The notes: generated by a model not told the origin, from the sequence alone. DNA of 64,000 bases from Clostridia bacterium (GCA_030526425.1 JAUNCT010000001.1:62001-126000); one strand, 5' to 3'; numbered from the stretch's first letter, positions 47,709 through 56,630 are shown. Program-made: numbers and translations.

Positions 47709-47733
47709 TATTACCGAACAGGAGGAACCAAAC

Positions 47734-48696
47734 ATGAAAAAAAGCACTTTGGCACTGGCATTGGCGCTGCTGATGGCTCTTTCCGCGGTCGCGTTCGCGG
47801 CACCGATGGAGGGCGGCTCCGCACTCATCTTCACGACCGGCGGCGATCAGGGCACCTATTACGGCTTCGGCGGTGTTCTCGCGGGCAAGGTCGGCGAGAC
47901 GACTTCCACCACCGTGACGGCGATCACCTCCGGCGGATCGAAAGCGAACATCGAAGCGCTCGAAATGGAAGACGCTCAGATCGGTTTTGTGCAGACGGAC
48001 GTCGGTGCATACGGTTATGAAGGTACCCGGTTGTTCGAAGAGAAGGTCGATTGCTTCTCCTCCGTTGCGAACCTTTACATGGAGCAGGTCCAGATCGTCA
48101 CGCTGAACCCGGAGATCAAGACCGTTGCGGATCTGAAGGGCAAAAACGTTTCCGTCGGCGCGGCGGGCTCGGGCGTGTACTTCAATGCGGTCGATGTGCT
48201 GACCGCCTACGGGCTCGATGTCGATAAGGACATCAATGCGACCTACCAGTCCTTCGGCGACAGCGCGGAAGCACTGCAAGACGGCAAGATCGACGCGGCG
48301 TTCATCGTTTCCGGCGCACCGACCACGGCGGTCACCTCCCTTGCGGCGACGAAACCGGTCAACCTGGTTGCCATCGATGCGGAGCATGCGGACGCGCTCA
48401 TCGCAGCTTCTCCCTATTACAGCAAGGCGACCATCGCCAAGGAGACCTACGGCATGCCCGAGGACGTGACCACCGTTGCGGTCGGCGCGGTCGTTATCGC
48501 ACGTGACGACGTTTCCGAGGCGGATGTATACAACTTCCTTTACGGCGTGTTCGAGAACCTCGACTCCATCACAGCGGCGCATGCCAAGGGCGCGGAGCTC
48601 AGCCTTGAATTCGCAGCATCTTACGGCGCGGTCCCGTATCATCCGGGCGCGGTCAAATACTTTGCGGAAAAAGGCATTACCGTCCCCGGTAAGTGA
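47734..48696 (+). CDS. TAXI-family TRAP transporter substrate receptor
   Basis: The start is ATG 47734 with AGGAGG upstream, giving 320 residues with a signal peptide (LALALLMALSAVAFA). TAXI features include FTTGGDQGTYYGFGG at the start of the mature chain, an LKGKNVSVGAAGSGVYF segment, and the ALQDGKIDAAFIVSGAPT loop. It binds a carboxylate such as glutamate or 2-oxoglutarate in other bacteria. It precedes the fused TRAP membrane protein, with an intercistronic hairpin between them. Confidence 0.92.
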   Translation: MKKSTLALALALLMALSAVAFAAPMEGGSALIFTTGGDQGTYYGFGGVLAGKVGETTSTTVTAITSGGSKANIEALEMEDAQIGFVQTDVGAYGYEGTRLFEEKVDCFSSVANLYMEQVQIVTLNPEIKTVADLKGKNVSVGAAGSGVYFNAVDVLTAYGLDVDKDINATYQSFGDSAEALQDGKIDAAFIVSGAPTTAVTSLAATKPVNLVAIDAEHADALIAASPYYSKATIAKETYGMPEDVTTVAVGAVVIARDDVSEADVYNFLYGVFENLDSITAAHAKGAELSLEFAASYGAVPYHPGAVKYFAEKGITVPGK

Positions 48697-48730
48697 GCCT
48701 TGTCGCCGGGAACTCCGGCAAACATCCGGA

Positions 48731-48760
48731 GGAACAGGCGCTATGCGCCTGTTCCCCTTG
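48731..48760 (+). terminator. intercistronic hairpin between TAXI and TRAP genes
   Basis: An 11-bp perfect stem GGAACAGGCGC/GCGCCTGTTCC with a TAT loop is followed by a T-rich tract interrupted by CC and G. It probably reduces expression of the permease relative to the receptor. Confidence 0.6.
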
Positions 48761-48801
48761 TTTTATTTCTTCGCGTCCGCAGGGAAAGGAGACGACACAC
48801 G

Positions 48802-50748
48802 ATGGAACATAAACCGAAGGATCCGCAATTGACACACGCGGCTGAAGTGGGAACCGCAGCCGATGTGGAAGCGGTCATGAAAAAATATGACAGGGAATCG
48901 AACCGGCGCATTTGGACGGGCGTGCCGAAAACGGTCGTCCGTTGGATGAGTATCCTGTTTTCCTGTTTTTGCATTTGGGTCACGCTGTTCTCCAATGCGA
49001 TGCCCGAGGTCAGGCTCAATTTGTTTTTGGGGATGATCCTCATCCTCGGATACCTGAACTTCCCGCGGAAGAAGGGCTGTGAGAAGGTCAATAACCTTCC
49101 GTGGTACGATATCCTGATCATGGTGGCGGGTGCGGCGGCGTTTTTCTACTGCGCGGCGAACGCGAAGTTCATCATCATGAAGTCCGCGAAGATCACGAAG
49201 GACCCGTGGATGGTCGCGCTTGCGATCACGGGCATCGTTTCGATGATGGAGCTTTGCAGACGCTGCGTTGGGATCCCGATCCTCTGCGTTGTCGGCGCGT
49301 TGATGGCATATACGTTTGCGAACGTCCGCTTCGGAAAGGTCATTTACGATTTGTACTTTACGACGGGCGGCATCATGGGCACGCCGATCAACGTGTGCGC
49401 AAAGTACATCGTGGTGTTCATCGTGTTCGGCGCGTTCCTCGAACGCACCGGGATCTCGGCGTTCTTCATCGATCTGGCAAACTGCGCGGCGGGTGCTTCC
49501 GCGGGCGGTCCCGCGAAGGTCGCGGTCCTCTCCTCCGCACTCTGCGGCATGGTCAGCGGTTCCTCGGTCGGCAATACCGTTACGACGGGTTCCATTACCA
49601 TCCCGATGATGAAGAAAACGGGTTACAAGGCGGAATTCGCGGGCGCGGTCGAAGCAGCCGCATCCACCGGCGGGCAGATCATGCCGCCGATCATGGGCGC
49701 CGCCGCGTTCCTGATGGCGGAGTACATGGGCATTCCGTATGCGCAGGTCGCGTTGAAGGCGGTCTTGCCGGCGGTGCTCTATTTTACGGGTATCTATATC
49801 GCCGTGCATCTCGAAGCGAAGAAGCTCGGTCTCCGCGGTATCCCGCGGGAAGAACTCCCGAAGCTGAAAAAGCTGCTGCCGAAATGCTATTTGCTCTTGC
49901 CGCTCGTGGCGCTCGTGTATATGGTTTCGACCAATATGTTCACGATGCAGTTTTCGGCGACCATCGCGATCTTCATCGCCATTGCGGTCGGTTTTCTGAA
50001 TAAGGAAGACCGCCTGACGCCGCGGAAGATCCTCGATGCGTTGGAAGCCGGCGGCGTCGGCACCATCACCGTTGCCGTTGCCTGCGCGATGGCGGGTCTC
50101 GTTGCCGGATGCATCACCTCGACGGGGCTCGCTTCGAAACTGATCACGGCGATCGTCCGTATTTCGGGCGGCCGTGCGATCGTTGCGCTTCTGCTGACGA
50201 TGTTGTGCTGCATCATTCTCGGTATGGGCGTACCCACGACGGCGAATTTCTGCATCATGGCTTCGACCTGTGCGCCGATCCTCATCGATCAGCGCATCGG
50301 CATCCCGGCGATCTCCGCATACTTCTTCGTGTTCTATTTCGGTATCGTTGCGGATATCACGCCGCCGGTCGCGCTTGCGGCGTATGCGGGCAGCGCGATC
50401 GCAAAAGCGCCGCCGATGAAGACCGCGGTGAACGCAACGAAGCTTGCCATCGCGGCGTTTGTCGTGCCGTATGTGTTCGCATTCAGCCCGGCGATGCTGT
50501 TTGAGAACGTCGGTTCGGTGTTCGAGATCGCCCTGCTGTGCGTAACGGCGGTGTGCGGCATTTTCGGCATCGCGGCGGCGCTCAACGGCTTCTTCCGCAG
50601 GAAGATCGCCCTGCCGCTCCGCCTCGTGCTGCTTGCGGGCGGTCTGCTGTTGCTGATCCCCGGCGCGCTGACCGATCTCGCCGGTGCGGCGCTCGTTGCG
50701 GCGGTCATCGCCTTCCAAAGCTTCGGCGGCAAGAAAGAGAGCGTATAA
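48802..50748 (+). CDS. fused TRAP transporter permease (DctQM type, TAXI-linked)
   Basis: The 648-residue membrane protein is a fusion of the small 4-TM and large 12-TM TRAP subunits, as is usual for TAXI-TRAP systems. Motifs include GGPAKVAVLSSALCGMVSGSSVGNTVTTGSITIP and MPPIMGAAAFLMAEY, which are core features of the large subunit. It takes up its substrate by sodium or proton symport using the receptor encoded upstream. The RBS is AAGGAG, 11 nt upstream. Confidence 0.93.
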   Translation: MEHKPKDPQLTHAAEVGTAADVEAVMKKYDRESNRRIWTGVPKTVVRWMSILFSCFCIWVTLFSNAMPEVRLNLFLGMILILGYLNFPRKKGCEKVNNLPWYDILIMVAGAAAFFYCAANAKFIIMKSAKITKDPWMVALAITGIVSMMELCRRCVGIPILCVVGALMAYTFANVRFGKVIYDLYFTTGGIMGTPINVCAKYIVVFIVFGAFLERTGISAFFIDLANCAAGASAGGPAKVAVLSSALCGMVSGSSVGNTVTTGSITIPMMKKTGYKAEFAGAVEAAASTGGQIMPPIMGAAAFLMAEYMGIPYAQVALKAVLPAVLYFTGIYIAVHLEAKKLGLRGIPREELPKLKKLLPKCYLLLPLVALVYMVSTNMFTMQFSATIAIFIAIAVGFLNKEDRLTPRKILDALEAGGVGTITVAVACAMAGLVAGCITSTGLASKLITAIVRISGGRAIVALLLTMLCCIILGMGVPTTANFCIMASTCAPILIDQRIGIPAISAYFFVFYFGIVADITPPVALAAYAGSAIAKAPPMKTAVNATKLAIAAFVVPYVFAFSPAMLFENVGSVFEIALLCVTAVCGIFGIAAALNGFFRRKIALPLRLVLLAGGLLLLIPGALTDLAGAALVAAVIAFQSFGGKKESV

Positions 50749-50769
50749 ACAAAAACGAATCAAACGGAA

Positions 50770-50806
50770 AACGACCCCCGTTCCGAAAGAAACGGGGGTC
50801 GTTTGT
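50770..50806. terminator. bidirectional terminator between convergent genes
   Basis: A 14-bp stem AAACGACCCCCGTT/AACGGGGGTCGTTT ends in T-rich sequence on both sides. Confidence 0.85.
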
Positions 50807-50811
50807 TGCGG

Positions 50812-51543
50812 TCATCCGAACAAATACCGGTCTGCGGCACCGAATGCCTTTTCCGCGGGACGGGTGGTTTCCGGAAACCGTCCGACGAGGAACCAAAGCA
50901 GTTCCGCCAGTGCGATGCCGGCAACGACGTCGAGGAAAAAGTGCTGTTTCACCAACAATGTCGATGCGCAAACGGCAAGCGTGTACACCGGGACGAAAAC
51001 ACGGACCCACAGCGGGAAGCGCTTTTGACCGCGGACACCGATGAAGCTCATCCACGAACCGAAACAGTGGATGGACGGAAACAGATTCACCGGGGTATCC
51101 GAAGCGTAAATGATACGGCACAGCCATGCGGTGAGCCCGGTTCCGGTGATTTCGGGACGGTCGATCTTTGTCGGAAGCAGAACGAAGATCGCGCCGCAAA
51201 TCAGAAGACCGAGTGCGTTTGCCGTGAAAAAGCGGTACCAACGGGCTTTTCCGGTGTGAGCCGTCATCGCAAACGTGACGATCCAAAACAGGAAACAGCC
51301 GACATAGACCCACATGAACGCGGGAACGAAGGGTGTCTTCCGGTCGAGTGGGACGAGCAACGCGTGGTATTGCCAACCCGTCAGGATCTGCATCGCCTTG
51401 GTGAACCAGTATACCGCGCAATCGAGTACGAGACAGAACGGTGCGGAGAGCAGGGCGTAACGGGGAACGAGCCGGGCGAGGAACGAGGCATCGAATGCCG
51501 ACGCCGAAAACGGTGCACGGGGTTTCTTATTCACAGGCAACAC
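50812..51543 (-). CDS. PAP2-family membrane phosphatase
   Basis: The start is a GTG at 51543 with GGAG nine bases upstream, overlapping psd by 17 nt, giving 243 residues. It has five to six helices and PAP2 residues: FPSIHCF (the P-S-x-H motif) and STLLVKQHFFLDVVAG (the catalytic S..H..D motif). These enzymes dephosphorylate lipid or prenyl phosphates such as undecaprenyl diphosphate, phosphatidic acid or PGP. Its coupling to phosphatidylserine genes suggests a glycerophospholipid step. Confidence 0.85.
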   Translation of the reverse strand: MLPVNKKPRAPFSASAFDASFLARLVPRYALLSAPFCLVLDCAVYWFTKAMQILTGWQYHALLVPLDRKTPFVPAFMWVYVGCFLFWIVTFAMTAHTGKARWYRFFTANALGLLICGAIFVLLPTKIDRPEITGTGLTAWLCRIIYASDTPVNLFPSIHCFGSWMSFIGVRGQKRFPLWVRVFVPVYTLAVCASTLLVKQHFFLDVVAGIALAELLWFLVGRFPETTRPAEKAFGAADRYLFG

Positions 51544-52396
51544 CGATGCGTTCTCCGTAACGGACGACGGTCTCGAGCCCGCGGGCGCTGTTTTCCGTAA
51601 ACTCGGGGTCGAGCGCGACCGTGCCCGGCGCGAGGCACAGGATCACCGTGGAACCGCCGTATTCGAAGTGACCTTTTTCCGCCCCCTTTTCCACGGCTCC
51701 CGCGGGGCGGTCGTTCACGATCCTGCCGACGAGCAATGCGCCGACTTCCATCATCAGGACCGTGCCGAAACGTTCGGTTTCGAGCGTTGCCAGTTCGCGG
51801 GCGTTTTCCGCATACAGCGCGGTCTTTTCGGCGGCAAGCGGGTGTACCGTGTGCAGCACGCCGGGGATCCGCCGTTCTTGGGAAACCGTTCCCGAACAGG
51901 GGTACCCGTAGCGGTGGTAATCGCTCACCGTCAAACGGAAAATGAGGATCGTACCGCCCGCGTATTTTTCCGCAAGCCCCGGGTCGCGGACCAACTGTTC
52001 AAAGGTATATCCGATGTTTTTGATGCGGAACCGCGCGTCTTCGGTGATGGGCAGAACGGTGAGCTTCGCATCCGCCGGGGAAACGAGTACGTCTTTCCCG
52101 CATGCCACGGGACGGCGGTCTTTCCGGATCTTCCGGCAGAAGAATTCGTTGAAGGAGCGGTATTCCGCTTCCTCGTATTCCGACATGTCGATGCCGTTTT
52201 TGCGGATGAACCCGGGGATCAGCCGGGTGGAAAGCTTCGTGTCGAGGTACGCCCCGGCGAGCCTCGACAGCCGGGGACGGGTCAGCACTTTCAGCAACAG
52301 ACGCCCGAAGGCGTTGTCGTACAGGAAGCGGACGCTTGCGATCTGTCCGCCGTCGTTCAAGGCAACGGGGTTCCCTTTTCTGTCAACGGCCGCCAT
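51527..52396 (-). CDS. psd: phosphatidylserine decarboxylase
   Basis: The start is ATG 52396, within the last codons of pssA, behind GGAG, giving 289 residues. The self-cleaving site is YGGSTV: cut between Gly and Ser makes the pyruvoyl cofactor. Also present are the SPADAKL and YHRYGYPCSG elements of the family (Asp and His of the protease triad). It converts phosphatidylserine to phosphatidylethanolamine at the membrane. It is coupled to pssA, which makes its substrate. Confidence 0.93.
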   Translation of the reverse strand: MAAVDRKGNPVALNDGGQIASVRFLYDNAFGRLLLKVLTRPRLSRLAGAYLDTKLSTRLIPGFIRKNGIDMSEYEEAEYRSFNEFFCRKIRKDRRPVACGKDVLVSPADAKLTVLPITEDARFRIKNIGYTFEQLVRDPGLAEKYAGGTILIFRLTVSDYHRYGYPCSGTVSQERRIPGVLHTVHPLAAEKTALYAENARELATLETERFGTVLMMEVGALLVGRIVNDRPAGAVEKGAEKGHFEYGGSTVILCLAPGTVALDPEFTENSARGLETVVRYGERIGVACE

Positions 52397-53156
52397 CGAA
52401 CAGTTCTCCGGCGACGATGGAGTCGATGATCTCGTCTTCGGGCGTGGACTTCGGCAGCTTGTACCGCGTGAACAGCAGAATGAACAGCACGGCGGCACCG
52501 GTGATGCCCATCATGATGAAGACCTGCTTCTTCTTCGGCTTTTTCATTTTGAAGTCGAGGATGAACAGCGTTCCGACGACGAACAGCAGGATCGCCAGCA
52601 GGAAGCTGAAGAGCTTTTCGCTCATCAGGGTCTCCAACAGGAAGAACAGCGGCAGAATGATCGAGATGGATGTCACGGGTAGACCGCGGAAGATCTTTTC
52701 TCCGGGGTCTGCCGAGCGCTGGCGGTTGCCTTCGTAAACGTTGAAGAATGCGAGGCGGATGACGGAGCACAGCACATAGTACCCGATGGCGATCCCGCCG
52801 AGGAAGTACCGTGCGCCGAGCATGTAGCTGATGACTGCGGGAAACACACCGAAGCAGATGACGTCACACAGGGAGTCGAGCTGCAGACCGAACGACTGCT
52901 GGTCGTCCGTCCGGTTCTTTTTGGTGCGGGCGATGGGACCGTCGAATGCGTCGCACAGACCGCACAACGCCAGACAGAGGATCGCCATACGGTAGTGTCC
53001 CTCGACGGCGCGCGTCATGCCGTAGACGCCGGCCATCAGCCCGAGGTAGGTCAGCACGACGGTGTAGTCGTATACGCCGATCATGGGGTTTCTCAGTTTT
53101 TTTCTTTTTGCGCGCAGATTCCGGACTGTCGCTTCCGTTAAATGGATCTTACTCAT
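52383..53156 (-). CDS. pssA: CDP-diacylglycerol-serine O-phosphatidyltransferase
   Basis: The CDP-alcohol phosphatidyltransferase motif is present as DAFDGPIAR followed by FGLQLDSLCD, with the metal-binding Asp residues, and eight or so helices. It makes phosphatidylserine from CDP-DAG and serine. The ATG at 53156 lies only a few bases from the predicted start of transcription and has no Shine-Dalgarno sequence; an in-frame ATG at 53084 (M-I-G-V-Y-D) is an alternative start that fits the usual N-terminus of the family better, with only a weak GAGAA upstream. It is the first of three overlapping genes. Confidence 0.88.
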   Translation of the reverse strand: MSKIHLTEATVRNLRAKRKKLRNPMIGVYDYTVVLTYLGLMAGVYGMTRAVEGHYRMAILCLALCGLCDAFDGPIARTKKNRTDDQQSFGLQLDSLCDVICFGVFPAVISYMLGARYFLGGIAIGYYVLCSVIRLAFFNVYEGNRQRSADPGEKIFRGLPVTSISIILPLFFLLETLMSEKLFSFLLAILLFVVGTLFILDFKMKKPKKKQVFIMMGITGAAVLFILLFTRYKLPKSTPEDEIIDSIVAGELFDGGR

Positions 53157-53167
53157 AACAATCGCTC

Positions 53168-53198
53168 ATTATAGCACAGTGTGGTCTTGCTTGTCCAA
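53168..53198 (-). promoter_or_regulatory. promoter of the pssA-psd-PAP2 operon
   Basis: TATAAT (53168-53173, minus strand) is preceded 19 bp upstream by TTGGAC (53193-53198). The same TTGGACAAGC word and TATAAT occur in the mscL promoter. Confidence 0.55.
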
Positions 53199-53209
53199 AA
53201 GCCGGGGCG

Positions 53210-54211
53210 TCAGACGATGAAACCGCCGCCGAGCAACCGCTCGCCGTCGTAGAGGACCATGCTTTGCCCGGGTGCCGGGGCACGGACGGGGCTTTCGCAT
53301 TCGACGCGGACGGTTCCGTTTTCACCGGGGTAAACCGTGCAGGGCGGGTTTTCCCATTTCGTGTGGCGCACGCGGACGGTCGCGGAGAAGGGTTGGGCAG
53401 GCGCATCGCACAGCCAGGAAAAATCGGTCGCGGTGACGGAGGTGTGAAACAGATCTTCCCAAAGTGCGAGCTCGAGGGCGTTCTGTTCCGCGTCGATGCG
53501 CGCGACATAGGCTTTGCGCTCGTTGAACATGCCGGGGATGCGCTGACCGACGGTATAACGGCAGATGCCGTTATGCTCGCCGACGACTTTGCCGTTCAGG
53601 TACATCGGACCGGGTCCGGGCAGCACGGCGCGGGCGGCAAGCCAGCCGATGTGATCGTTGTCCGCAATGAAGCAGATCTCCATGCTGTCCTTCTTGTGAG
53701 CGCTCGAGAGCCCCATCTCCTCCGCCATGACACGGACCTCCCGCTTCGGGTAAGGTCCCAACGGCAATATGAGGCGCGCTGCCTGTTCCCGTTTCAGACG
53801 GCAAAGCATATAGCTCTGGTCGTTTTCGGGATGCCCTTTGAGGATGCAGCCGTTTTCCGCGCGGGCGTAGTGACCGGTGGCGATCTTTTCCGCGCCGATG
53901 GCGTCGGCGGTTTCGAGCAGCAAACGGAATTTGACCGCGGGGTTGCAAAGGATGCAGGGGTTCGGCGTCCGCCCGGAGAGGTAGGCTTCGGTGAATGGTT
54001 TCTTGACCGCTTCTTCCAGCGCGTCCCGGACGGGAACGACCGTGAGCGGGATCTCCATCGCTTCGGCGGCGGTTTCCGTTTCCGTGCGTGTCGCGGCATC
54101 CGCCGTGTCGAGATAGACCCCGTGTACGCGGTATCCCGCCCGTTTCAGCAGCATCGCCGAAACGGAGGAATCCACGCCGCCCGAGAAGCCGAGCACGACC
54201 GTTTCCTTCAT
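53210..54211 (-). CDS. mnmA: tRNA-specific 2-thiouridylase MnmA
   Basis: The start is ATG 54211 with AAAAGGAGA upstream, giving 333 residues. It has the PP-loop SGGVDSSVS, NPCILCN with the first catalytic Cys, GHYAR, DQSYMLCRL and SMEICFI with the second catalytic Cys. MnmA thiolates U34 of Lys, Glu and Gln tRNAs with sulfur from IscS through carrier proteins. The C-terminal TIM-like and beta-barrel domains are complete. A cysteine desulfurase lies 9 kb away and is not linked. Confidence 0.92.
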   Translation of the reverse strand: MKETVVLGFSGGVDSSVSAMLLKRAGYRVHGVYLDTADAATRTETETAAEAMEIPLTVVPVRDALEEAVKKPFTEAYLSGRTPNPCILCNPAVKFRLLLETADAIGAEKIATGHYARAENGCILKGHPENDQSYMLCRLKREQAARLILPLGPYPKREVRVMAEEMGLSSAHKKDSMEICFIADNDHIGWLAARAVLPGPGPMYLNGKVVGEHNGICRYTVGQRIPGMFNERKAYVARIDAEQNALELALWEDLFHTSVTATDFSWLCDAPAQPFSATVRVRHTKWENPPCTVYPGENGTVRVECESPVRAPAPGQSMVLYDGERLLGGGFIV

Positions 54212-54404
54212 AGGGTGGTCTCCTTTTCCGAAAATAAGCAATATATCAATAATCATAGCATGATTCCGCCGGTTTTGAAACAGGCAAGACCGCGCGGAGC
54301 AAGGGGGTTCCGCAGGTTTCGCCGTACCATTCCGGGGAAAAATGTGATACACTGATGAAAACGAAGAGGAACGGGGCGAGACCCCGATCGCAAAGGAAAG
54401 CAAT

Positions 54405-55595
54405 ATGACGATTTATTTTATCGATTTCGAAAACGTTCACGAGGGCGGACTCAAGGGTCTTGCAGAACTGCCCGAGGGAGACCGCGTCCACTTGTTCTAC
54501 ACGGTGAACGCCAATAAGATCTCGTTCGACTTCTTCGAGATCATCCGCAATTCCGACATCATCCTGCACAAGGTCGCCGCCGGGAAGCAGGCGCTCGACA
54601 TGATGCTGTCGAGCTTTCTCGGTTTTTGCGTGGCGGGCAACCCCGGTGCGCGCTTCGTCATCGTGTCGAAGGACCGGGATTATGCGCCCGTGGTCGATTT
54701 CTGGAATCTTCAGGCGAATCCCGTCGATGTGGAGCAGTATGCGTCCATCGCCGCAGCGGGCGGCGAAACGGAAGCGGAAGCCGAACCGCAGGAGGAGAGC
54801 GCACCTTCAGGCGGGAACCGCCGTCGCCGCGGCGGACGCAACCGTTCGGGCAGGGGGCGCGGAGTGAACAGCCGCCCCGCAACGGAACACGCGACGGAAC
54901 CGGCGAAGCCCGAAGAATCCGTTGAAGAAGAGGTCCCGTCGGAACCCGATGTGACCGTTCCGGTTACCGAACCCGCAGAGGTACCCGAGATCATCTCCGT
55001 AAGCACGGAGCTTTTCGATGAAGCTTTGGAAGCCGTTGCGGAGGCTTCGGCGGTTCCGGAAGAGAGCCCGGAAGCGGAAGTCGCGCCGGTGGCGGAGCAG
55101 ACCGGAGAGGAATCCTCCGAAGTGCTCGAGCTCGCTCCCGAGGTGTTCGAAGAAGCGCTGGCGGCGGTCGCGGAAGCGGCGGCGGAACCCGAAACGAAGG
55201 AAGCGCCGAAAAAAAACGCGGAACGTTCCGGAAACAAACGGAACCAAAGAAAGGAAGCTCCGAAAAAGCAGTCGGCGAAGGCTTCTGCGGCGGAGACGGA
55301 AAAAAGCGTGAAGCCCGGAAAAGCGGAAGGCGCGGACCAAGCGAAGAAGACCGAAACGAAGGAAACCGACAAGCAGCGGCGCGGACAGGAAGCGAACGCC
55401 ATGCACAATGCCGTGCAGAAGGCGCTGAGCAAGGAGAAAGTGGACACGAACACGATCGCCTTCCTCGCCTCGCTGACCGCGAAGCATTACGGTGAGCGGA
55501 ACGACAAACAGACGATCTACCGTGCGGTGATCAAGCAGTACGGTCAGAAGGAAGGCCTCCGCCTGTACGGCATCATGAAGACCTGCTTTCAATAA
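54405..55595 (+). CDS. NYN-domain RNase-like protein with long low-complexity linker
   Basis: The 396-residue protein starts at ATG 54405 behind AAAGGAAAG. Residues 1-120 form a NYN/PIN-like nuclease domain (YFIDFENVHEGGL and FVIVSKDRDYAPVVDFW carry acidic metal ligands). Residues about 121-160 are an Arg/Gly-rich patch typical of RNA binding. Residues 160-330 are low-complexity, acidic then Lys/Ala-rich, with two related helices, ELFDEALEAVAEA and EVFEEALAAVAEA. The last ~70 residues form a helical domain with a conserved NAVQKALSKEKVDTNTIAFL start. An RNA-decay or processing role is inferred; no operon partner. Confidence 0.8.
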   Translation: MTIYFIDFENVHEGGLKGLAELPEGDRVHLFYTVNANKISFDFFEIIRNSDIILHKVAAGKQALDMMLSSFLGFCVAGNPGARFVIVSKDRDYAPVVDFWNLQANPVDVEQYASIAAAGGETEAEAEPQEESAPSGGNRRRRGGRNRSGRGRGVNSRPATEHATEPAKPEESVEEEVPSEPDVTVPVTEPAEVPEIISVSTELFDEALEAVAEASAVPEESPEAEVAPVAEQTGEESSEVLELAPEVFEEALAAVAEAAAEPETKEAPKKNAERSGNKRNQRKEAPKKQSAKASAAETEKSVKPGKAEGADQAKKTETKETDKQRRGQEANAMHNAVQKALSKEKVDTNTIAFLASLTAKHYGERNDKQTIYRAVIKQYGQKEGLRLYGIMKTCFQ

Positions 55596-55642
55596 GTAAA
55601 TCAATAAGCAAATAGGATACGGAGTATCGGGAGAAAAGGCGC

Positions 55643-56587
55643 ATGCTGGATATTTCACAACTGATCGTCAACCTGTTCAGTCTGTTCATCATCATGGTCA
55701 TCGGTTTTGTGCTGGTGAAGTGCAAAGCCGTGCCCGCGGAAACGAGCAAAGGACTTTCCGCGGTATTGATGAATGTTGCGTTGCCTGCGATGCTGGTCTA
55801 TTCGATGGTCAGCCGGGAATTCGACGCCGAATTCATCCGCGACGGACTCATCATCATCGGGCTCGGTTTTGCGGAGTTCTTCCTCTTCGGGGTGCTGAGC
55901 TTCGTATTTGCGCGGGTATTCAAGGTGCCGGTGCCGCGCAGAGGATCCTGGATGTTCGCTTCGACGTTTTCGAACAACGGGTTCATGGGCTTCCCGATCG
56001 TTCTTGCGGTGCTCGGCGCGCCCGGGCTTGCGCTCGCGGTGATGCTGAACATCCCGCAGAATATCTGCGTTTACGCGCTCGGACCCTTCCAGATCCGTCT
56101 CGGCAGCGGCAAGGGCGGAAACGGGACCGGGGTGAAGGGCGTGCTCAAAAGCCTGTGCACGGTCATCAATTTCTCGATCGTTCTGGGTATTCTGCTGTAT
56201 TTTCTGCGCATCCCCGTGCCGGAGTTCGTCCAAAAGCCACTGTTGTACCTCAACAACCTGACGACGGCTCTGCCGATGCTCATCATCGGCATGAACCTGG
56301 GTGCGGCGGACTTGAAGAGCACCTTCACCGACCACGATGCGCTGACCAACGCGCTGACGCGTTTGATCCTCTTCCCGGTGATTCTGTGGGCGTTGCTGAA
56401 GCTTATCCCCGTGAACAACGTGCTGATCAAAAAGGTCCTGTTGCTGATCTACGCGATGCCGACTGCGGCGGTCGCGGCGCCGCTTTCGATGGCGAACGAG
56501 GGCGACCCGATGCTCGCTTCCCGCACGACGTTCTTCTCGACGGTCGCCTGTCTTGTGACCATTCCGCTCATCTGTTTGTTGCCGTAA
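55643..56587 (+). CDS. AEC (auxin efflux carrier) family permease
   Basis: The 314-residue protein has ten helices in two halves, each beginning with a conserved segment; the crossover prolines lie in FSNNGFMGFPIVLA and in the C-terminal MPTAAVAAPLSMANE. Bacterial AEC permeases carry malate, malonate or other organic acids. The RBS is GAGAAAAGG and no neighbour suggests a substrate, though two organic-acid transport systems are close. Confidence 0.85.
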   Translation: MLDISQLIVNLFSLFIIMVIGFVLVKCKAVPAETSKGLSAVLMNVALPAMLVYSMVSREFDAEFIRDGLIIIGLGFAEFFLFGVLSFVFARVFKVPVPRRGSWMFASTFSNNGFMGFPIVLAVLGAPGLALAVMLNIPQNICVYALGPFQIRLGSGKGGNGTGVKGVLKSLCTVINFSIVLGILLYFLRIPVPEFVQKPLLYLNNLTTALPMLIIGMNLGAADLKSTFTDHDALTNALTRLILFPVILWALLKLIPVNNVLIKKVLLLIYAMPTAAVAAPLSMANEGDPMLASRTTFFSTVACLVTIPLICLLP

Positions 56588-56605
56588 TAACGGAAAACAG
56601 ATGCC

Positions 56606-56630
56606 GAAAAGCCCCCTCCGGGGCTTTTTT
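56606..56630 (+). terminator. intrinsic terminator of the AEC gene
   Basis: AGCCCC (56609-56614) and GGGGCT (56619-56624) pair around a CTCC loop, with A and T flanks, and end in TTTTTT. Confidence 0.9.

Larger units (their letters stand above)
47324..47733. other. 410-bp AT-rich region before the TAXI-TRAP operon
   Basis: After a terminator at 47390-47423, the stretch 47450-47640 is much more AT-rich than the rest of the window and repeats TACGATA-like words near 47574, 47584 and 47597. Then come the promoter at 47648-47675 and a 5' hairpin at 47680-47708. No gene is supported. Confidence 0.6.

Noticed and set aside
48763..50763. A 666-residue minus-strand open frame opposite the TRAP permease
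   Set aside because: It is an antisense shadow of a gene with clear membrane helices and TRAP motifs; its composition is an Arg/His-rich artefact.
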